Assembly: GCA_903924405.1 (NCBI GenBank)
Contig: CAIYBH010000104.1
Location: 1 to 62,847, forward strand
Direction of reading: 5' to 3'
Source: an uncultured Planctomycetaceae bacterium
GTDB lineage: Bacteria; Planctomycetota; Planctomycetia; Planctomycetales; Planctomycetaceae
Length of the DNA: 62,847 nucleotides
A program made the translations under genes and the position numbers. Below are positions 18,074 to 27,206 of this stretch, piece after piece. Position 1 is the stretch's first letter, and every line of letters starts with the position of its first letter. A model generated the notes under the pieces. It searched no databases, was not told where the DNA came from, and saw only the letters and a program-made list of their open reading frames with translations.

Positions 18074-18988
18074 ATGCAGACCACGCCCATCCTGCCTTCA
18101 CAGTTCCAGAACTCCGTTCTCGCAGTGCCACCACTCGCGCGAAACGTTGCCGAAGCCATCTGCCCCGCACAGAACCTGAAAATCGTCAGGCACCTCGAGG
18201 CCGGTGGCGTGTCGATGCTGCTTTATGGCGGTAACGCGAATCTCTACAACATCCGTTACACCGAATACGCCCGCCTCCTCGAAGTCCTCGAAGAGATCGC
18301 CGGCGAAAACACCGCCGTCATCCCCTCCGTCGGCCCGGCGTACGGTTTAATGATGGATCAGGCAGACCTGCTGAAGTCAACAAAATTCCCCACAGTGATG
18401 GTGCTTCCCACAAAAGCGATTATGACCGAACCCGGGCTGATGACAGGGTTCCGACGCTTCGTGGAAACCATCGGTCGCCCCGCGGTCCTCTACATCAAGG
18501 AAGAAGGCTACATCAGCCCCGAAGGTGCTGCCGAACTGGTTCGAGACGGACTCGTCTCGTTCATCAAATACGCCATCGTACGACAGGATCCGGGGCAGGA
18601 CGACTACCTCTCCCGACTCGTCACTATGGTCGATCCCAATCTCATCTGCAGCGGCATCGGTGAACAACCCGCCCTCGTTCATATGACCAGCTTCCAACTC
18701 AACGGTTATACGTCCGGATGCGTCTGCATTAACCCGGCACTCTCACAGGAAATGCTGCAGGCCATCCTGCAGAAGAACTATGATCGCGCAGAAGCGATTC
18801 GCAGAATCTTCCTGCCACTCGAAACACTCCGCAACGAGATCAATCCCATCCGCGTCCTCCACGAGGCAGTGGCTCTGGCTGAAATCGCTGCAACCGGTCG
18901 CCAGTTTCCGTTGCTCTCCGGCGTCAGTCAGTCTGCCTCACAGCGGATTCAGAAAGCTGCCCTCGAATTGCTTCACGCCAGCGGCTGA
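18074..18988 (+). CDS. DapA-family aldolase/lyase
   Basis: 304 residues. This is a (beta/alpha)8-barrel of the dihydrodipicolinate synthase/N-acetylneuraminate lyase superfamily. Schiff-base Lys165 lies in SFIKYAI and the helper Tyr140 in VLYIKEEGYI, spaced as in DapA (Tyr133/Lys161). The canonical GTTGE motif is replaced by GGNANLYNIR, so it is not a true DapA and the substrate is probably a different 2-keto acid. The frame is open to 17903, but the start at 18074 (MQTTPILPSQF) is the natural N-terminus of the family. It is 29 bases upstream of the receiver-like gene and probably heads that operon. Confidence 0.82.
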   Translation: MQTTPILPSQFQNSVLAVPPLARNVAEAICPAQNLKIVRHLEAGGVSMLLYGGNANLYNIRYTEYARLLEVLEEIAGENTAVIPSVGPAYGLMMDQADLLKSTKFPTVMVLPTKAIMTEPGLMTGFRRFVETIGRPAVLYIKEEGYISPEGAAELVRDGLVSFIKYAIVRQDPGQDDYLSRLVTMVDPNLICSGIGEQPALVHMTSFQLNGYTSGCVCINPALSQEMLQAILQKNYDRAEAIRRIFLPLETLRNEINPIRVLHEAVALAEIAATGRQFPLLSGVSQSASQRIQKAALELLHASG

Positions 18989-19017
18989 TTGGTCGGCACG
19001 GCCCGCCAGAGAATGCC

Positions 19018-19839
19018 ATGACACGCACTGCAAATGTCGGCTCCCCGCGTATTCTCGGGATCGGACGCCCCGATCCCGCCTTTACCAGCGTCGCCCAGTG
19101 GCTGAAAGCAACCGTCCCCCATGACCAGCTCGGGCAGGCCCCGACCATCCCCCTCGCACTGAAATCCCCCTCTTTCTCCCGGTCTCTTCCGGATCTCGTG
19201 GTCGTCTATCGTGAGTTTCCGGACCAGTTTCCGACGGCCGATATTCACAGCCTCGTTGGAGCCATGCTCTTTCGTCGCATCATCTGCTGCGATGGGCCCC
19301 TGTGCCTCGCAGACGGACGCACTCACGGCCAATGGCCCACTATCTGTCGTGTCCCCGAAAAATCGGCCATTGCCGTCCTCCGCCGAGAACTCCATGCCCT
19401 GAAGCAGGCTCGTCCGCCTATCTCACCCATGGCCGCCAGTGAAGATGTCTTCGCTCATCGCGTGTTCAGCTTGCCAGGCCCGACCAGCGACTATCCCCCC
19501 CCACAACGCGCCTTCATTGCAGCCTGTGACCCGGACTTTCGTGCAACAGTCCGCAGTGTCCTGATGCAGCACAATATCCAGGCCGAGGCCGCTCATCCGG
19601 ATGTCATCAACGCACTTCGGGCAGCCGGCTCCCTCGCCCCGGACTGGCTCCTCGTCGATCTGGATGAAGATCCCGCCGCTCTGATCCCACAACTCAACAA
19701 CATGCACAGGCAAGGCCTGCCAATCACGGCCCTGACCGGATTTCCCGGACAGACTCTGCCCCCCTGGGCCGCGTCCCTCGTGGATAAAACAGAAATGTTT
19801 CTGCAGCTCGGCGCACTACACCAGGATCTCACACGATGA
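19018..19839 (+). CDS. Receiver-like protein with unknown N-terminal domain
   Basis: 273 residues. Residues 163-272 look like a response-regulator receiver fold: acidic start CDPDFR (170-175), strand DWLLVDLD with candidate phospho-acceptor Asp214, Thr240 in TALTGF and Lys257 in LVDKTE. The normal acidic pair at the first loop is weak, so it may be a degenerate (phosphorylation-independent) receiver. Residues 1-160 (including VVVYREFPDQF and RIICCDGPLC) have no recognisable domain. It overlaps the next gene by four bases (ATGA), so the two are translationally coupled. Confidence 0.6.
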   Translation: MTRTANVGSPRILGIGRPDPAFTSVAQWLKATVPHDQLGQAPTIPLALKSPSFSRSLPDLVVVYREFPDQFPTADIHSLVGAMLFRRIICCDGPLCLADGRTHGQWPTICRVPEKSAIAVLRRELHALKQARPPISPMAASEDVFAHRVFSLPGPTSDYPPPQRAFIAACDPDFRATVRSVLMQHNIQAEAAHPDVINALRAAGSLAPDWLLVDLDEDPAALIPQLNNMHRQGLPITALTGFPGQTLPPWAASLVDKTEMFLQLGALHQDLTR

Positions 19840-21104
19840 CACCGGGGAACCAACCTGCTGCCAGTGAACTCCTCGTAGACAACACGCGGGCTGATCTCGC
19901 TCTGCGATGCCTTGCCACCTTTCAGATGCTGCTCATGCTGGCGACATGGCCCCTCTGGTTTGCTCCGAGTCGCTTTCCTGTCGTCCCTCTGTTTTCGCAA
20001 TCACTTCCTCTGCTCGCGATCCCGGTGGCCTCAGTGCTCCTGTTCCTCACCTGCCTCGCCATCAGTCTGATTCGATTTCCCACGGCTCCCACAAGCAGCA
20101 TTTCGGGACGCCAACGTCTCTGCAATCTCGCACTCGTGGCGGCAGTCGTCCCCGTCATCTGCAATCAACATTGTCTTCAGGCATGGCACTGGCTGTTCAT
20201 TCTGGCCATGCTCATTGCAGTCACCCACACCCCCGAAATCCGAGCCTCACAGCTCAGACTCACCATCTGCACTCTTTATATCTGTTCCGGTCTTTCCAGA
20301 ATCACAGCCAACCCGCAGGCTGGAATCGCCGGCCTGATCGCCCGACAGTTGCTGGAGTTCCTCCCTGGCACTCCTGATCACACCGCCGACACAGTCAACC
20401 TCGCATGCCATGCCCTCAGTGCACTGGAAATCACCACAGGCATCATGCTGCTGTTCAATTCTCGTCGCATTCGTGTCCCTGCGGTCGTCCTTGCTGTCCT
20501 GATGCACGCCTCACTGCTGCTGGCTCTTGGGCCGACCGGCCTGAATCATCATCCGGGAGTCCTGCTCTGGAACCTGTGCTTCCCCATCCTACTCCCGCTG
20601 CTGTTCCTCAGAGGACTCCCATCAGCGGGTAAAAATCACAGTTTCGGGGCAGGGGGGCTGCTGATCTCCGTCTTCTCTGTCTCCGGACTTTTTGCACTGG
20701 CCGACAACTGGCCTGCATGGCAGCTTTACTCGGCTCGTCCGGAATCGTGGACCCTCTGGGTCCACCGAGCCGATACGCCGGAACTGCCCCTGTCTCTCCG
20801 ACCGTGGCTGAGCAGCACCGTCCAGGATGACTGGGTGCCCGTCAGACTGGATCGCCTTTCGCTGCATCAAATCGGCAGCCCTTTGTATCCGGAAGACCGC
20901 TTTCAACTAGCCATCATCTCCCACACCCTGCAGAGTCTTCCCGAAACAGTCCGCTTTCGCGTCACCGTCGAGGAACCACGGCCCCTCGACTGGTGGAATC
21001 GCTCCGTCCGGCTGATTTCAAATCGCGCAGACCTGGAAAAGGAACACGAGGCATTCATCTTGAATTCCCGCGCACTGCACACGTCGAATCAGCCACCCCT
21101 CTGA
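19836..21104 (+). CDS. Polytopic membrane protein (HTTM/MauE-like)
   Basis: 422 residues with about eight to nine hydrophobic segments between residues 30 and 290 (for example LLMLATWPLWF, LLAIPVASVLLFLTCLAIS, WLFILAMLIAVTH, LLFNSRRIRVPAVVLAVLMHASLLLALG, LLISVFSVSGLFALA), then a soluble 130-residue C-terminal part rich in Trp and Arg. The intramembrane His pair (LMHASLL) and TGLNHHPGVLLWNL recall the HTTM/vitamin-K-carboxylase-like and DoxX/MauE groups, but the match is only by general pattern. It is translationally coupled to the receiver-like protein, suggesting they act together. Function unknown. Confidence 0.7.
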   Translation: MTPGNQPAASELLVDNTRADLALRCLATFQMLLMLATWPLWFAPSRFPVVPLFSQSLPLLAIPVASVLLFLTCLAISLIRFPTAPTSSISGRQRLCNLALVAAVVPVICNQHCLQAWHWLFILAMLIAVTHTPEIRASQLRLTICTLYICSGLSRITANPQAGIAGLIARQLLEFLPGTPDHTADTVNLACHALSALEITTGIMLLFNSRRIRVPAVVLAVLMHASLLLALGPTGLNHHPGVLLWNLCFPILLPLLFLRGLPSAGKNHSFGAGGLLISVFSVSGLFALADNWPAWQLYSARPESWTLWVHRADTPELPLSLRPWLSSTVQDDWVPVRLDRLSLHQIGSPLYPEDRFQLAIISHTLQSLPETVRFRVTVEEPRPLDWWNRSVRLISNRADLEKEHEAFILNSRALHTSNQPPL

Positions 21105-21151
21105 TCCACCGTTCCCCGCTCAGCCGCTCCCCCGGCCACCAGGTACACGGC

Positions 21152-22414
21152 TCAGAAAACACGACAAATCAGAACCTTCAGATACTCAGTTTCCGGACAG
21201 GTCGCGCTCACAGGATGATCCGCTGGCTGCCCTCGCTGCTCCAGAACCTGAATGTCTCGCCCCGAATGCCGTGATACCTCAGAAATAATCTCCGAAAAAT
21301 CCGCTCGGCTGACCAGCCCGGAGCAGCTGCAGGTGACGAGAATCCCCCCCGGCCGCAACACCTTCAGCCCAACTTCATTCAACCGCAGGTAGCCCGAAAC
21401 CGCACGATCCAGGCCATTTCGTGTCCGCGCCATTCGCGGAGGATCCAGGATGACGGCATCAAACTGTCGGTTTTCCCCGGCCATCGCCTCAAGGGCAGGG
21501 CGGACATCTTCGTGCAGCCACTGACAACGCTCCGATACCCCGTTCAGTTCCGCATTCGCTCTCGCGATCGTCAATGCCGCCTCTGACGAATCCACACCAA
21601 CCACCGACGCCGCGCCACCAGCCTTCACCGCAGTAATCCCGAAGCCACCCGAAAAACAGAAGGCATCAAGCACCTTCGCCCCGCGCATGTAACGACTGGC
21701 AGCCAGACGATTGTCCCGCTGATCAAGATAACAGCCCGTCTTCTGACCACGCTGCACATCCACTCCGTAGCGAATCCCATGCTCTTCGATAAAGACAGGA
21801 CCGTTCGGCTCTCGACCAGACATCAGACCATCAACAACATCCAGACCTTCCGCCTCACGCATTCCCTTTTCTGTCCGCAACCAGATTCCCTCCGGTCGCA
21901 GCTCGTCCTGCAATGCTGACAGAATCGCCTCCCGATGCTGATACAACGCCAGACTGGTGAATTGCACCAGCAGATACCCCCCGTAACTGTCCACAGTCAG
22001 CCCGGACAACCCATCAGACTCACTGAAGATCAGTCGCACTCCACATGACGGCGCGCGAACGTCAAACAACGCCCTTCGACTGGAAACAGCTCGCTGCACT
22101 CGCTGCCGCCAGAATTCTCCCGTCAGCCCCTCGTCCTGCTTCCATGAATACAATCGCACCAGAATTCGACTGTTCGCGTTGAACAAACCCCAGGCAATAA
22201 AGTGACCGTCCTGACTGACCACCCGCACCACATCACCGGGCGCAGGTCCGCCCTCGATAGAACTTTTTACGTGGTCCACGGCACCGGCAAAGACCCACGG
22301 ATGCCGACCAAAAAAAGGCTGCGCACGACGACTGCGAATAACAATCTCCGAATGGCCCGGGACCTCCGAACGCTTCAGGGAAAAAGTCGAACGGCCCGCT
22401 TCTGCTTCATTCAT
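21152..22414 (-). CDS. rlmI: 23S rRNA (cytosine-C5)-methyltransferase RlmI-like
   Basis: 420 residues. The N-terminal PUA-like domain (about 20-100, RRAQPFFGRHPWVFAGAVD) is followed by a central RNA-binding part and a SAM-dependent Rossmann domain: VLDAFCFSGGFGITA motif I, DSSEAALTIA motif II, VILDPPRMA (the DPP motif) and VTCSCSGLV with the catalytic cysteines. This is the order in RlmI, which makes m5C1962 in 23S rRNA. Length is slightly above E. coli RlmI (396). It is convergent with the membrane-protein gene, with only 47 bases between stops. Confidence 0.9.
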   Translation of the reverse strand: MNEAEAGRSTFSLKRSEVPGHSEIVIRSRRAQPFFGRHPWVFAGAVDHVKSSIEGGPAPGDVVRVVSQDGHFIAWGLFNANSRILVRLYSWKQDEGLTGEFWRQRVQRAVSSRRALFDVRAPSCGVRLIFSESDGLSGLTVDSYGGYLLVQFTSLALYQHREAILSALQDELRPEGIWLRTEKGMREAEGLDVVDGLMSGREPNGPVFIEEHGIRYGVDVQRGQKTGCYLDQRDNRLAASRYMRGAKVLDAFCFSGGFGITAVKAGGAASVVGVDSSEAALTIARANAELNGVSERCQWLHEDVRPALEAMAGENRQFDAVILDPPRMARTRNGLDRAVSGYLRLNEVGLKVLRPGGILVTCSCSGLVSRADFSEIISEVSRHSGRDIQVLEQRGQPADHPVSATCPETEYLKVLICRVF

Positions 22415-22593
22415 GTCTCACCAGTTTTCCACATGCAAATCGATCCACCGCCAGTCACGACACTCGCGCCGCGCGGTCCCCTGCAATTCCTCAGACAACG
22501 TCCCGTACGCATAGCCAGTCCCGGGCGATGCCCCCACTATCCACTCAGCGGGACTTCGTCACTTCGGGATTCACTGCCACGCACTCCGATACG

Positions 22594-23079
22594 TCAGTCT
22601 CCGCCCCGCAGAATCCGATGCTCCATCTCCTGCAGATAGGCCAGCAATCGGTCTCGCTCACTTGATAAATGCCGGACCCGCAGCAACGAACGTACCCGTG
22701 TCCTCAACTCCAGACGATTGACCGGCTTGGTCAGAAAATCGTCGCACCCCGCATTGACCGCCTTCTCGATATCTCCAGGCTCGTTCAACGCTGTAACAAT
22801 CAACACAGGTATGCCACGTTGAGCCGGATCTGCTTTCAACTGAGAACAGACCTCATACCCGCTCATCCGAGGCATCATGATGTCCAGCAGGATCAGGTCG
22901 GGCTGATGCTGAGCCACCATCTGCATCGTCTGCTGGCCATCAGCTGCCATTAAAATCTGATACCCCTCATCAACCAGATAGGCCTCCAGCAGTTCCCGAT
23001 TCTGCTGAATGTCATCCGCAATCAACACCCGCGACGACGAAATATCAATGTCCGAGGTATGCATAGGGTCCGCTTCCAT
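22594..23079 (-). CDS. Single-domain response regulator with C-terminal coiled tail
   Basis: 161 residues. A receiver domain occupies 15-135: acidic pair Asp22-Asp23 in ADDIQQN, phospho-acceptor Asp66 in LILLDIMMPRMSG, switch Thr in PVLIVTAL and Lys in DFLTKPVN. A helix of about 25 residues follows (LLRVRHLSSERDRLLAYLQEMEHRI), typical of PleD/RpfG-like receivers whose output domain is elsewhere or absent. No histidine kinase is adjacent. The start at 23079 has AAGGA three bases upstream; ATG at 23064 is an alternative. It probably relays a signal to a partner protein by binding. Confidence 0.87.
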   Translation of the reverse strand: MEADPMHTSDIDISSSRVLIADDIQQNRELLEAYLVDEGYQILMAADGQQTMQMVAQHQPDLILLDIMMPRMSGYEVCSQLKADPAQRGIPVLIVTALNEPGDIEKAVNAGCDDFLTKPVNRLELRTRVRSLLRVRHLSSERDRLLAYLQEMEHRILRGGD

Positions 23080-23663
23080 CGTTCCTTCAACACAATCCGC
23101 CGCACGGGCACATCAGTCCACTCAACCTGAACGCCAGGGTCTGTTCACTGCCAATGGCGCTGCCACTGACGTCATTCACAAGACTTCCACAGTTCCCCCG
23201 ACTTCCACAGTTCACCCCCCAGAACACCAACGATCCTCCAGACCCCAATGCTGGGAAGCCCGGCGATACCAGCATTCCAATAGGCAGACCAAACACGAAA
23301 GATACTGAGCCGCGCTGTGCTCAGCAACCGCGGTGTCTCAGGATTCGACGATTCGGGGATTGGCCCGAGCCCCCAAGCCCTCCCCATGCCACCCCGGAAC
23401 TCTGAAAACGGCTGCATGCGCTACGCGCCTCCGCAAGTCGTCCATCGAAATCGCCAATTCAGCTCCCAGCACGCTGGAAACACACTTTATCCCGACGAAT
23501 TCCATTTGCCACATATCCCCACAACACACACAATCCATGCGGTCAGTCTACATTCCGCCGATTTCCTTCCCACAACCGCCCATCACCGCTATTCCCACCC
23601 TCAGAACGCTCCTCAAACGCAACGGCCCCTGCACCATACCAACAATCACCCTGGAACCCTCAG
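23080..23663. other. Intergenic region with short direct repeat
   Basis: 584 bases between the divergent response regulator and vsr genes. GACTTCCACAGTTC occurs twice at 18-base spacing (23182-23195 and 23200-23213) within a C-rich stretch. Several frames cross but translate into repeats of the same low-complexity sequence. No RNA gene seen. Confidence 0.5.
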
Positions 23664-24119
23664 ATGACGGATGTCCACAACCCGGAACAACGGTCGTTCA
23701 ACATGTCCCGTATCGCGTCCAAAAACACGAAGCCGGAACTGATCGTTCGTTCCACGGTTCACCGCATGGGCTTTCGCTTCCGTCTGCATTCCCGTGGCCT
23801 GCCCGGGAAACCAGATCTTGTGCTGCCCATCCATCGCAAGGTGATCTTCGTCCACGGCTGCTTCTGGCACTGCCACCGCTGCCGGTTCGGTAAAGTCACA
23901 CCCGCCACGAACTCTGAATTCTGGCGAAAAAAACGTGCCGACAACGTCGCCCGCGACCGCAGAAACCGACAACAACTCAAGGCCGCAGGCTGGTCTGTGC
24001 TTGTGGTCTGGGAGTGCTGGACACGCAATCCTGATCACGACCTGCTGCCAGTCCTGAAGAAGTTTCTGCAACCTCAGGCCCCCGGCTCGCCCCCCCACTG
24101 CTCTCACCCATCGTCCTGA
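23664..24119 (+). CDS. vsr: Very short patch repair endonuclease Vsr
   Basis: 151 residues, about the size of E. coli Vsr. This enzyme nicks next to T:G mismatches left by deamination of 5-methylcytosine. Family marks are dense: RSFNMSRIASKNTKPEL at the N-terminus, metal-binding Asp in GKPDLVL, the zinc-site stretch VIFVHGCFWHCHRC, ATNSEFWRKK, NVARDRR and GWSVLVVWECW. Vsr genes normally sit beside a cytosine-C5 methyltransferase; neither neighbour is one, so the partner, if any, is elsewhere. The tail after LKKFLQPQ is proline/serine-rich and not conserved. Confidence in identity is high. Confidence 0.92.
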   Translation: MTDVHNPEQRSFNMSRIASKNTKPELIVRSTVHRMGFRFRLHSRGLPGKPDLVLPIHRKVIFVHGCFWHCHRCRFGKVTPATNSEFWRKKRADNVARDRRNRQQLKAAGWSVLVVWECWTRNPDHDLLPVLKKFLQPQAPGSPPHCSHPSS

Positions 24120-24231
24120 TCGCCCTTCAACGCGGTGATACAACTCATCGTTTCCCATCGCCACGCTGCCCCTGCACGATGCGTTTCGCAACCCCTTGTT
24201 GCGCACACCCCACGGCAGGGCCGGGGCGACA

Positions 24232-25515
24232 CTAAAAGATGTTGCGAATTCTCGCACCACCCGGTGTCGCTGCCTCGAACTCAAAAACCACCAGTGTGGC
24301 CTGATCCATCGCTCGATCCAACGGACCTGCATCACGTCGGTCAACCAGACTCTCAGCCGAACTGACTCCCGGAGCCGCCGCTATTCCACCAGATCCGCCA
24401 ACTCCACCACTTCCAGCCTTCCGCGCCATGGTCACAGCCACTTCGTCAGCGGACTCAACTGCCGCAGGTTCAACTGAGGCAACAGGTCTGGCGACGTCAC
24501 GGACTCCTCCAGCCGATGAAACGGCCACATACACTTCGCCACTCAATATCTCCGATTCTGTCGGCGATCGCAAAGACTGACGGACTGCCGCAATGATCTG
24601 CTCCCGCGTCGAACTCAGCACCTCCGCAGGATTCCATTCCGCCGGAGCCGTTCCGACAGCCGCTTCCACGTCCTGAATCACATTCTGCCTCGTCTCCCCA
24701 ACCGATGTCAGGACAACCCCCATCCACGCAGCATCCATGTCCTTTGCCGATGACTCCAGCTGCAGCCCATAGCGCTGAAGTACCGCCCCAACCTTGTCCA
24801 CAATCTGTTCCCGATCATCGCGTCCCACTCGGACCACAACAACCTTCCAGTCCGTCACTTCAGCCACAGTCCTCACTTCCCAGTCGTCAGCCTTCGCCAA
24901 CCCCTGAACGCCTGACTCGGCTTCCGCGAGCCGCCTTGTCGGCGCATCAGCCACGGACAAAGCTCCCATCGCACCGCTCGCTGCCCCGGGCATCAGCAAA
25001 GACCCGTCCGACGGTGCTTCCAGTCCCGCTCCCCGGGCCCCACGCTGTAGTTCCTCCACCGATTTTGACTCAACGTAACCCAGTGACTTCGATTCTCGAT
25101 GCGTCTGACGCTCCAGCATCGCCACTGCGTTGCCACCTGGCTCCATCCCCATCGGCTGCAGCCCCCGCAGGCCCCAGCCAATCAACAAACTCAACGCCAG
25201 CACACTCACTAAAACTGGTACCAGTCGCCCCGCACCTCGACGACGAACCGCGGCGGACTCCTCGCCTGACGCCCACTCGGAGACACGAAAAACGTCCCGC
25301 TCCAGTGGCGTCCGCGGTTGCCCCTGTAACCCCCGCCGAATCCGGCTCAGCCCCGCCAGAATCTCTCCGGCTGCACCACCACGGCCTGCACACAACTCCT
25401 CAAGCTCCATGGCCTCAGCCGCAGATAACTCGGAATCATATTGCGCAGAAAGCAACTCCAGAAGACGTTCCGGTTTGTCAGCAGCGGCGTATGAATTGTC
25501 CGGGGAAGTGCTCAT
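24232..25515 (-). CDS. Anti-sigma-factor-like single-pass membrane protein
   Basis: 427 residues. An acidic cytoplasmic N-terminal region (residues 1-95, SAAEAMELEELC and FRVSEWASGEE) is followed by one membrane helix at about 98-116 (LVPVLVSVLALSLLIGWGL) and a periplasmic region with a glycine-rich stretch (KAGSGGVGGSGG). This is the topology of RskA/FecR-type anti-sigma factors, but no zinc-binding HxxxCxxC motif is visible and no ECF sigma gene lies upstream. The periplasmic part has a repeated beta-strand-like unit (VTDWKVVVVRVGRDDREQIV). The upstream 41 codons to 25638 are not protein-like; 25515 is the better start. Function is inferred from topology only. Confidence 0.55.
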   Translation of the reverse strand: MSTSPDNSYAAADKPERLLELLSAQYDSELSAAEAMELEELCAGRGGAAGEILAGLSRIRRGLQGQPRTPLERDVFRVSEWASGEESAAVRRRGAGRLVPVLVSVLALSLLIGWGLRGLQPMGMEPGGNAVAMLERQTHRESKSLGYVESKSVEELQRGARGAGLEAPSDGSLLMPGAASGAMGALSVADAPTRRLAEAESGVQGLAKADDWEVRTVAEVTDWKVVVVRVGRDDREQIVDKVGAVLQRYGLQLESSAKDMDAAWMGVVLTSVGETRQNVIQDVEAAVGTAPAEWNPAEVLSSTREQIIAAVRQSLRSPTESEILSGEVYVAVSSAGGVRDVARPVASVEPAAVESADEVAVTMARKAGSGGVGGSGGIAAAPGVSSAESLVDRRDAGPLDRAMDQATLVVFEFEAATPGGARIRNIF

Positions 25516-26110
25516 GGAAGCGGCTTGGCAAGGAAGGAAAAATTTCAGCAGGGAGATCAAAACTGGCAGGAAATCACCAGCAGTCAGGGTGCGCACAAAT
25601 CCAGAAGTCACCCGACAACTGTGCCGCAACTCGCTCATTGACTCCCAGCCACCACCTCAGTATCGGTAGGCCGTTCTAAGTCGCGTTGGTCTGCTGACGT
25701 AGCTACCGTGCGATGGGTTCCCGGAAAATCTGCTTTTAGTTGCTTTTTCTCGAAAACCGCGCGTTTTCCCGGAAAAATTCGCTTCTGGCAGATACAGACG
25801 CCGGCACGGCAGAGGCAATTCCATCGCCCAATTCGGGTAAAAACCAGTAGTCGCCACGAACTTCCGATGGACATCTCTCCACTGCCCGCTCGGAGAGCGA
25901 ACCCTTGGCAATCCGGGACATCAAAGAGGGATGCCCTGCTCGCGAGTTCGTTCTGTTTCAACGGTGAAGGCGACGAAAGTCCTGATTGCAGATTGCTTCA
26001 CGGCAAACAGCAACTTCTCCCCGGTTCAACACCGTTTCGGTATTCCCGGGTCAGGCCTTCCAATCCCTTCGCTGCGACTCAGATTCGGCTTTGGTCTTCG
26101 CCTTCAACTA
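25516..26110. other. Intergenic region with paired CCCGGAAAA motifs
   Basis: 595 bases. CCCGGAAAA occurs at 25720-25728 and 25768-25776, and GAAAAC CGCGC GTTTTC forms a small hairpin just before the second copy. Frames of 80-145 codons cross the region but none looks like a protein. No sigma-factor gene is present here despite the anti-sigma-like neighbour. Confidence 0.45.
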
Positions 26111-27109
26111 CTAGCGCGGCCTGTGCTTCTGAATGGCCTGGATGACAAATGGATGCACCCGACCGTTGGTCACAGCCATTCCTTCGTTGCTGGATAAAGT
26201 CGACCCCAACCGAAAGTTGCTCACCCGCCCGTTGATGTCCGTGACCTGCCCCCCAGCCTCTTCGACCAGAATCACTCCGCCAGCATGATCCCAGATCTTT
26301 TCTGCATACCCTTTGCGAGTCGGCAAACGCAGGTAAAGATCCGCGTCCCCCCGCGCGACAGCAAGGTACTTGCACTGACTGTCCATCCGCACCGGCTCCC
26401 GGTGAATCCGCAGGTCACTCGCAATCAATCCGGACCAGTCGTGCGAACTATGCCCCGACTCCACAGATTCACAAAACAAAAGCTCACTCACCTCGCTGGT
26501 ACCCGAGACCCGTACCGGAATGGCCGTTGCTGAACTTTCCCACAATGGCTGCTGCCAGGCCCCATACCCGCGCACTGCCCACGCCAGAACGCCGGGCTCC
26601 CCACTGCCTGGATACGGCATGTTCGGACACCCCAGCACTCCCAACTCAATTTGCCCATTGATGATCAATGCCAGCGAAATTGCGTACTGCTCTTTACGCA
26701 GAAAACCCTTGGTCCCGTCAATCGGATCCAGCGTCCAGAATCGCTCGGAATAATTCTGTGCCCCACCATGATCGATCCAGTCACAAACCTCGTCCGCTGC
26801 CCCCGGCACGCCGACCCGCACGACTTCTCGAACTACCTGATCAAGAAATTCAGCGCCCGTCGCTGCTCGCAGTTCGGCCGCACCCTCTTCACCAATCACG
26901 GGATCACCAGGAAACTGTTCACGCAAGTCGCGACAGATCAACGCCTGACTGCCAAAGTCCGCCACAGTCACCGGACTATTGTCCTTCTTCGACAAAGACT
27001 CTGTCGAAATCGCTGACTGCACGTTCTGACACAGCCTCGCTGCCAACCGAACAGCATTCCGTGCCACATCCAGTTCCCGACGATATTCCCGATTCATCGC
27101 TCTCTGCAT
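26111..27109 (-). CDS. cysQ: 3'(2'),5'-bisphosphate nucleotidase, CysQ/inositol-monophosphatase family
   Basis: 332 residues, cytosolic, Mg-dependent phosphatase. Metal-site motifs are clear: PVIGEEGAAE (Glu pair), FWTLDPIDGTKGFLR (DPIDGT motif) and KIWDHAGGVILVEEAGG near the C-terminus. The N-terminal SKKDNSPVTVADFGSQ is typical of HAL2/CysQ enzymes that hydrolyse 3'-phosphoadenosine 5'-phosphate to AMP, which protects sulfate assimilation. An inositol-phosphate substrate is possible but the DPIDGTKGF signature favours PAP. The ATG at 27094 (MNREYRR) is an alternative start. Confidence 0.88.
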   Translation of the reverse strand: MQRAMNREYRRELDVARNAVRLAARLCQNVQSAISTESLSKKDNSPVTVADFGSQALICRDLREQFPGDPVIGEEGAAELRAATGAEFLDQVVREVVRVGVPGAADEVCDWIDHGGAQNYSERFWTLDPIDGTKGFLRKEQYAISLALIINGQIELGVLGCPNMPYPGSGEPGVLAWAVRGYGAWQQPLWESSATAIPVRVSGTSEVSELLFCESVESGHSSHDWSGLIASDLRIHREPVRMDSQCKYLAVARGDADLYLRLPTRKGYAEKIWDHAGGVILVEEAGGQVTDINGRVSNFRLGSTLSSNEGMAVTNGRVHPFVIQAIQKHRPR

Positions 27110-27206
27110 CCCTGTTCAGAAGTCACTGCACCGTGTAAGCAAGCCGCTCGGCTGCCCGCATCAGTCTAATCCCCCGTGTCAGTCTACTGCCTGCTACCAA
27201 CAACTG

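Noticed and set aside
24705..25679. 324-codon plus-strand Pro/Ser-rich frame
   Set aside because: Antisense to the anti-sigma-like gene, whose N-terminus and membrane helix are better supported.
25755..25768. GAAAAC/GTTTTC hairpin as a terminator
   Set aside because: It is about 340 bases past the cysQ stop and has no T tract in the right direction.
25635..25961. 108-codon minus-strand frame that could have been the missing sigma factor
   Set aside because: No sigma-70 region 2 or 4 motifs; Cys/Arg-rich without pattern.
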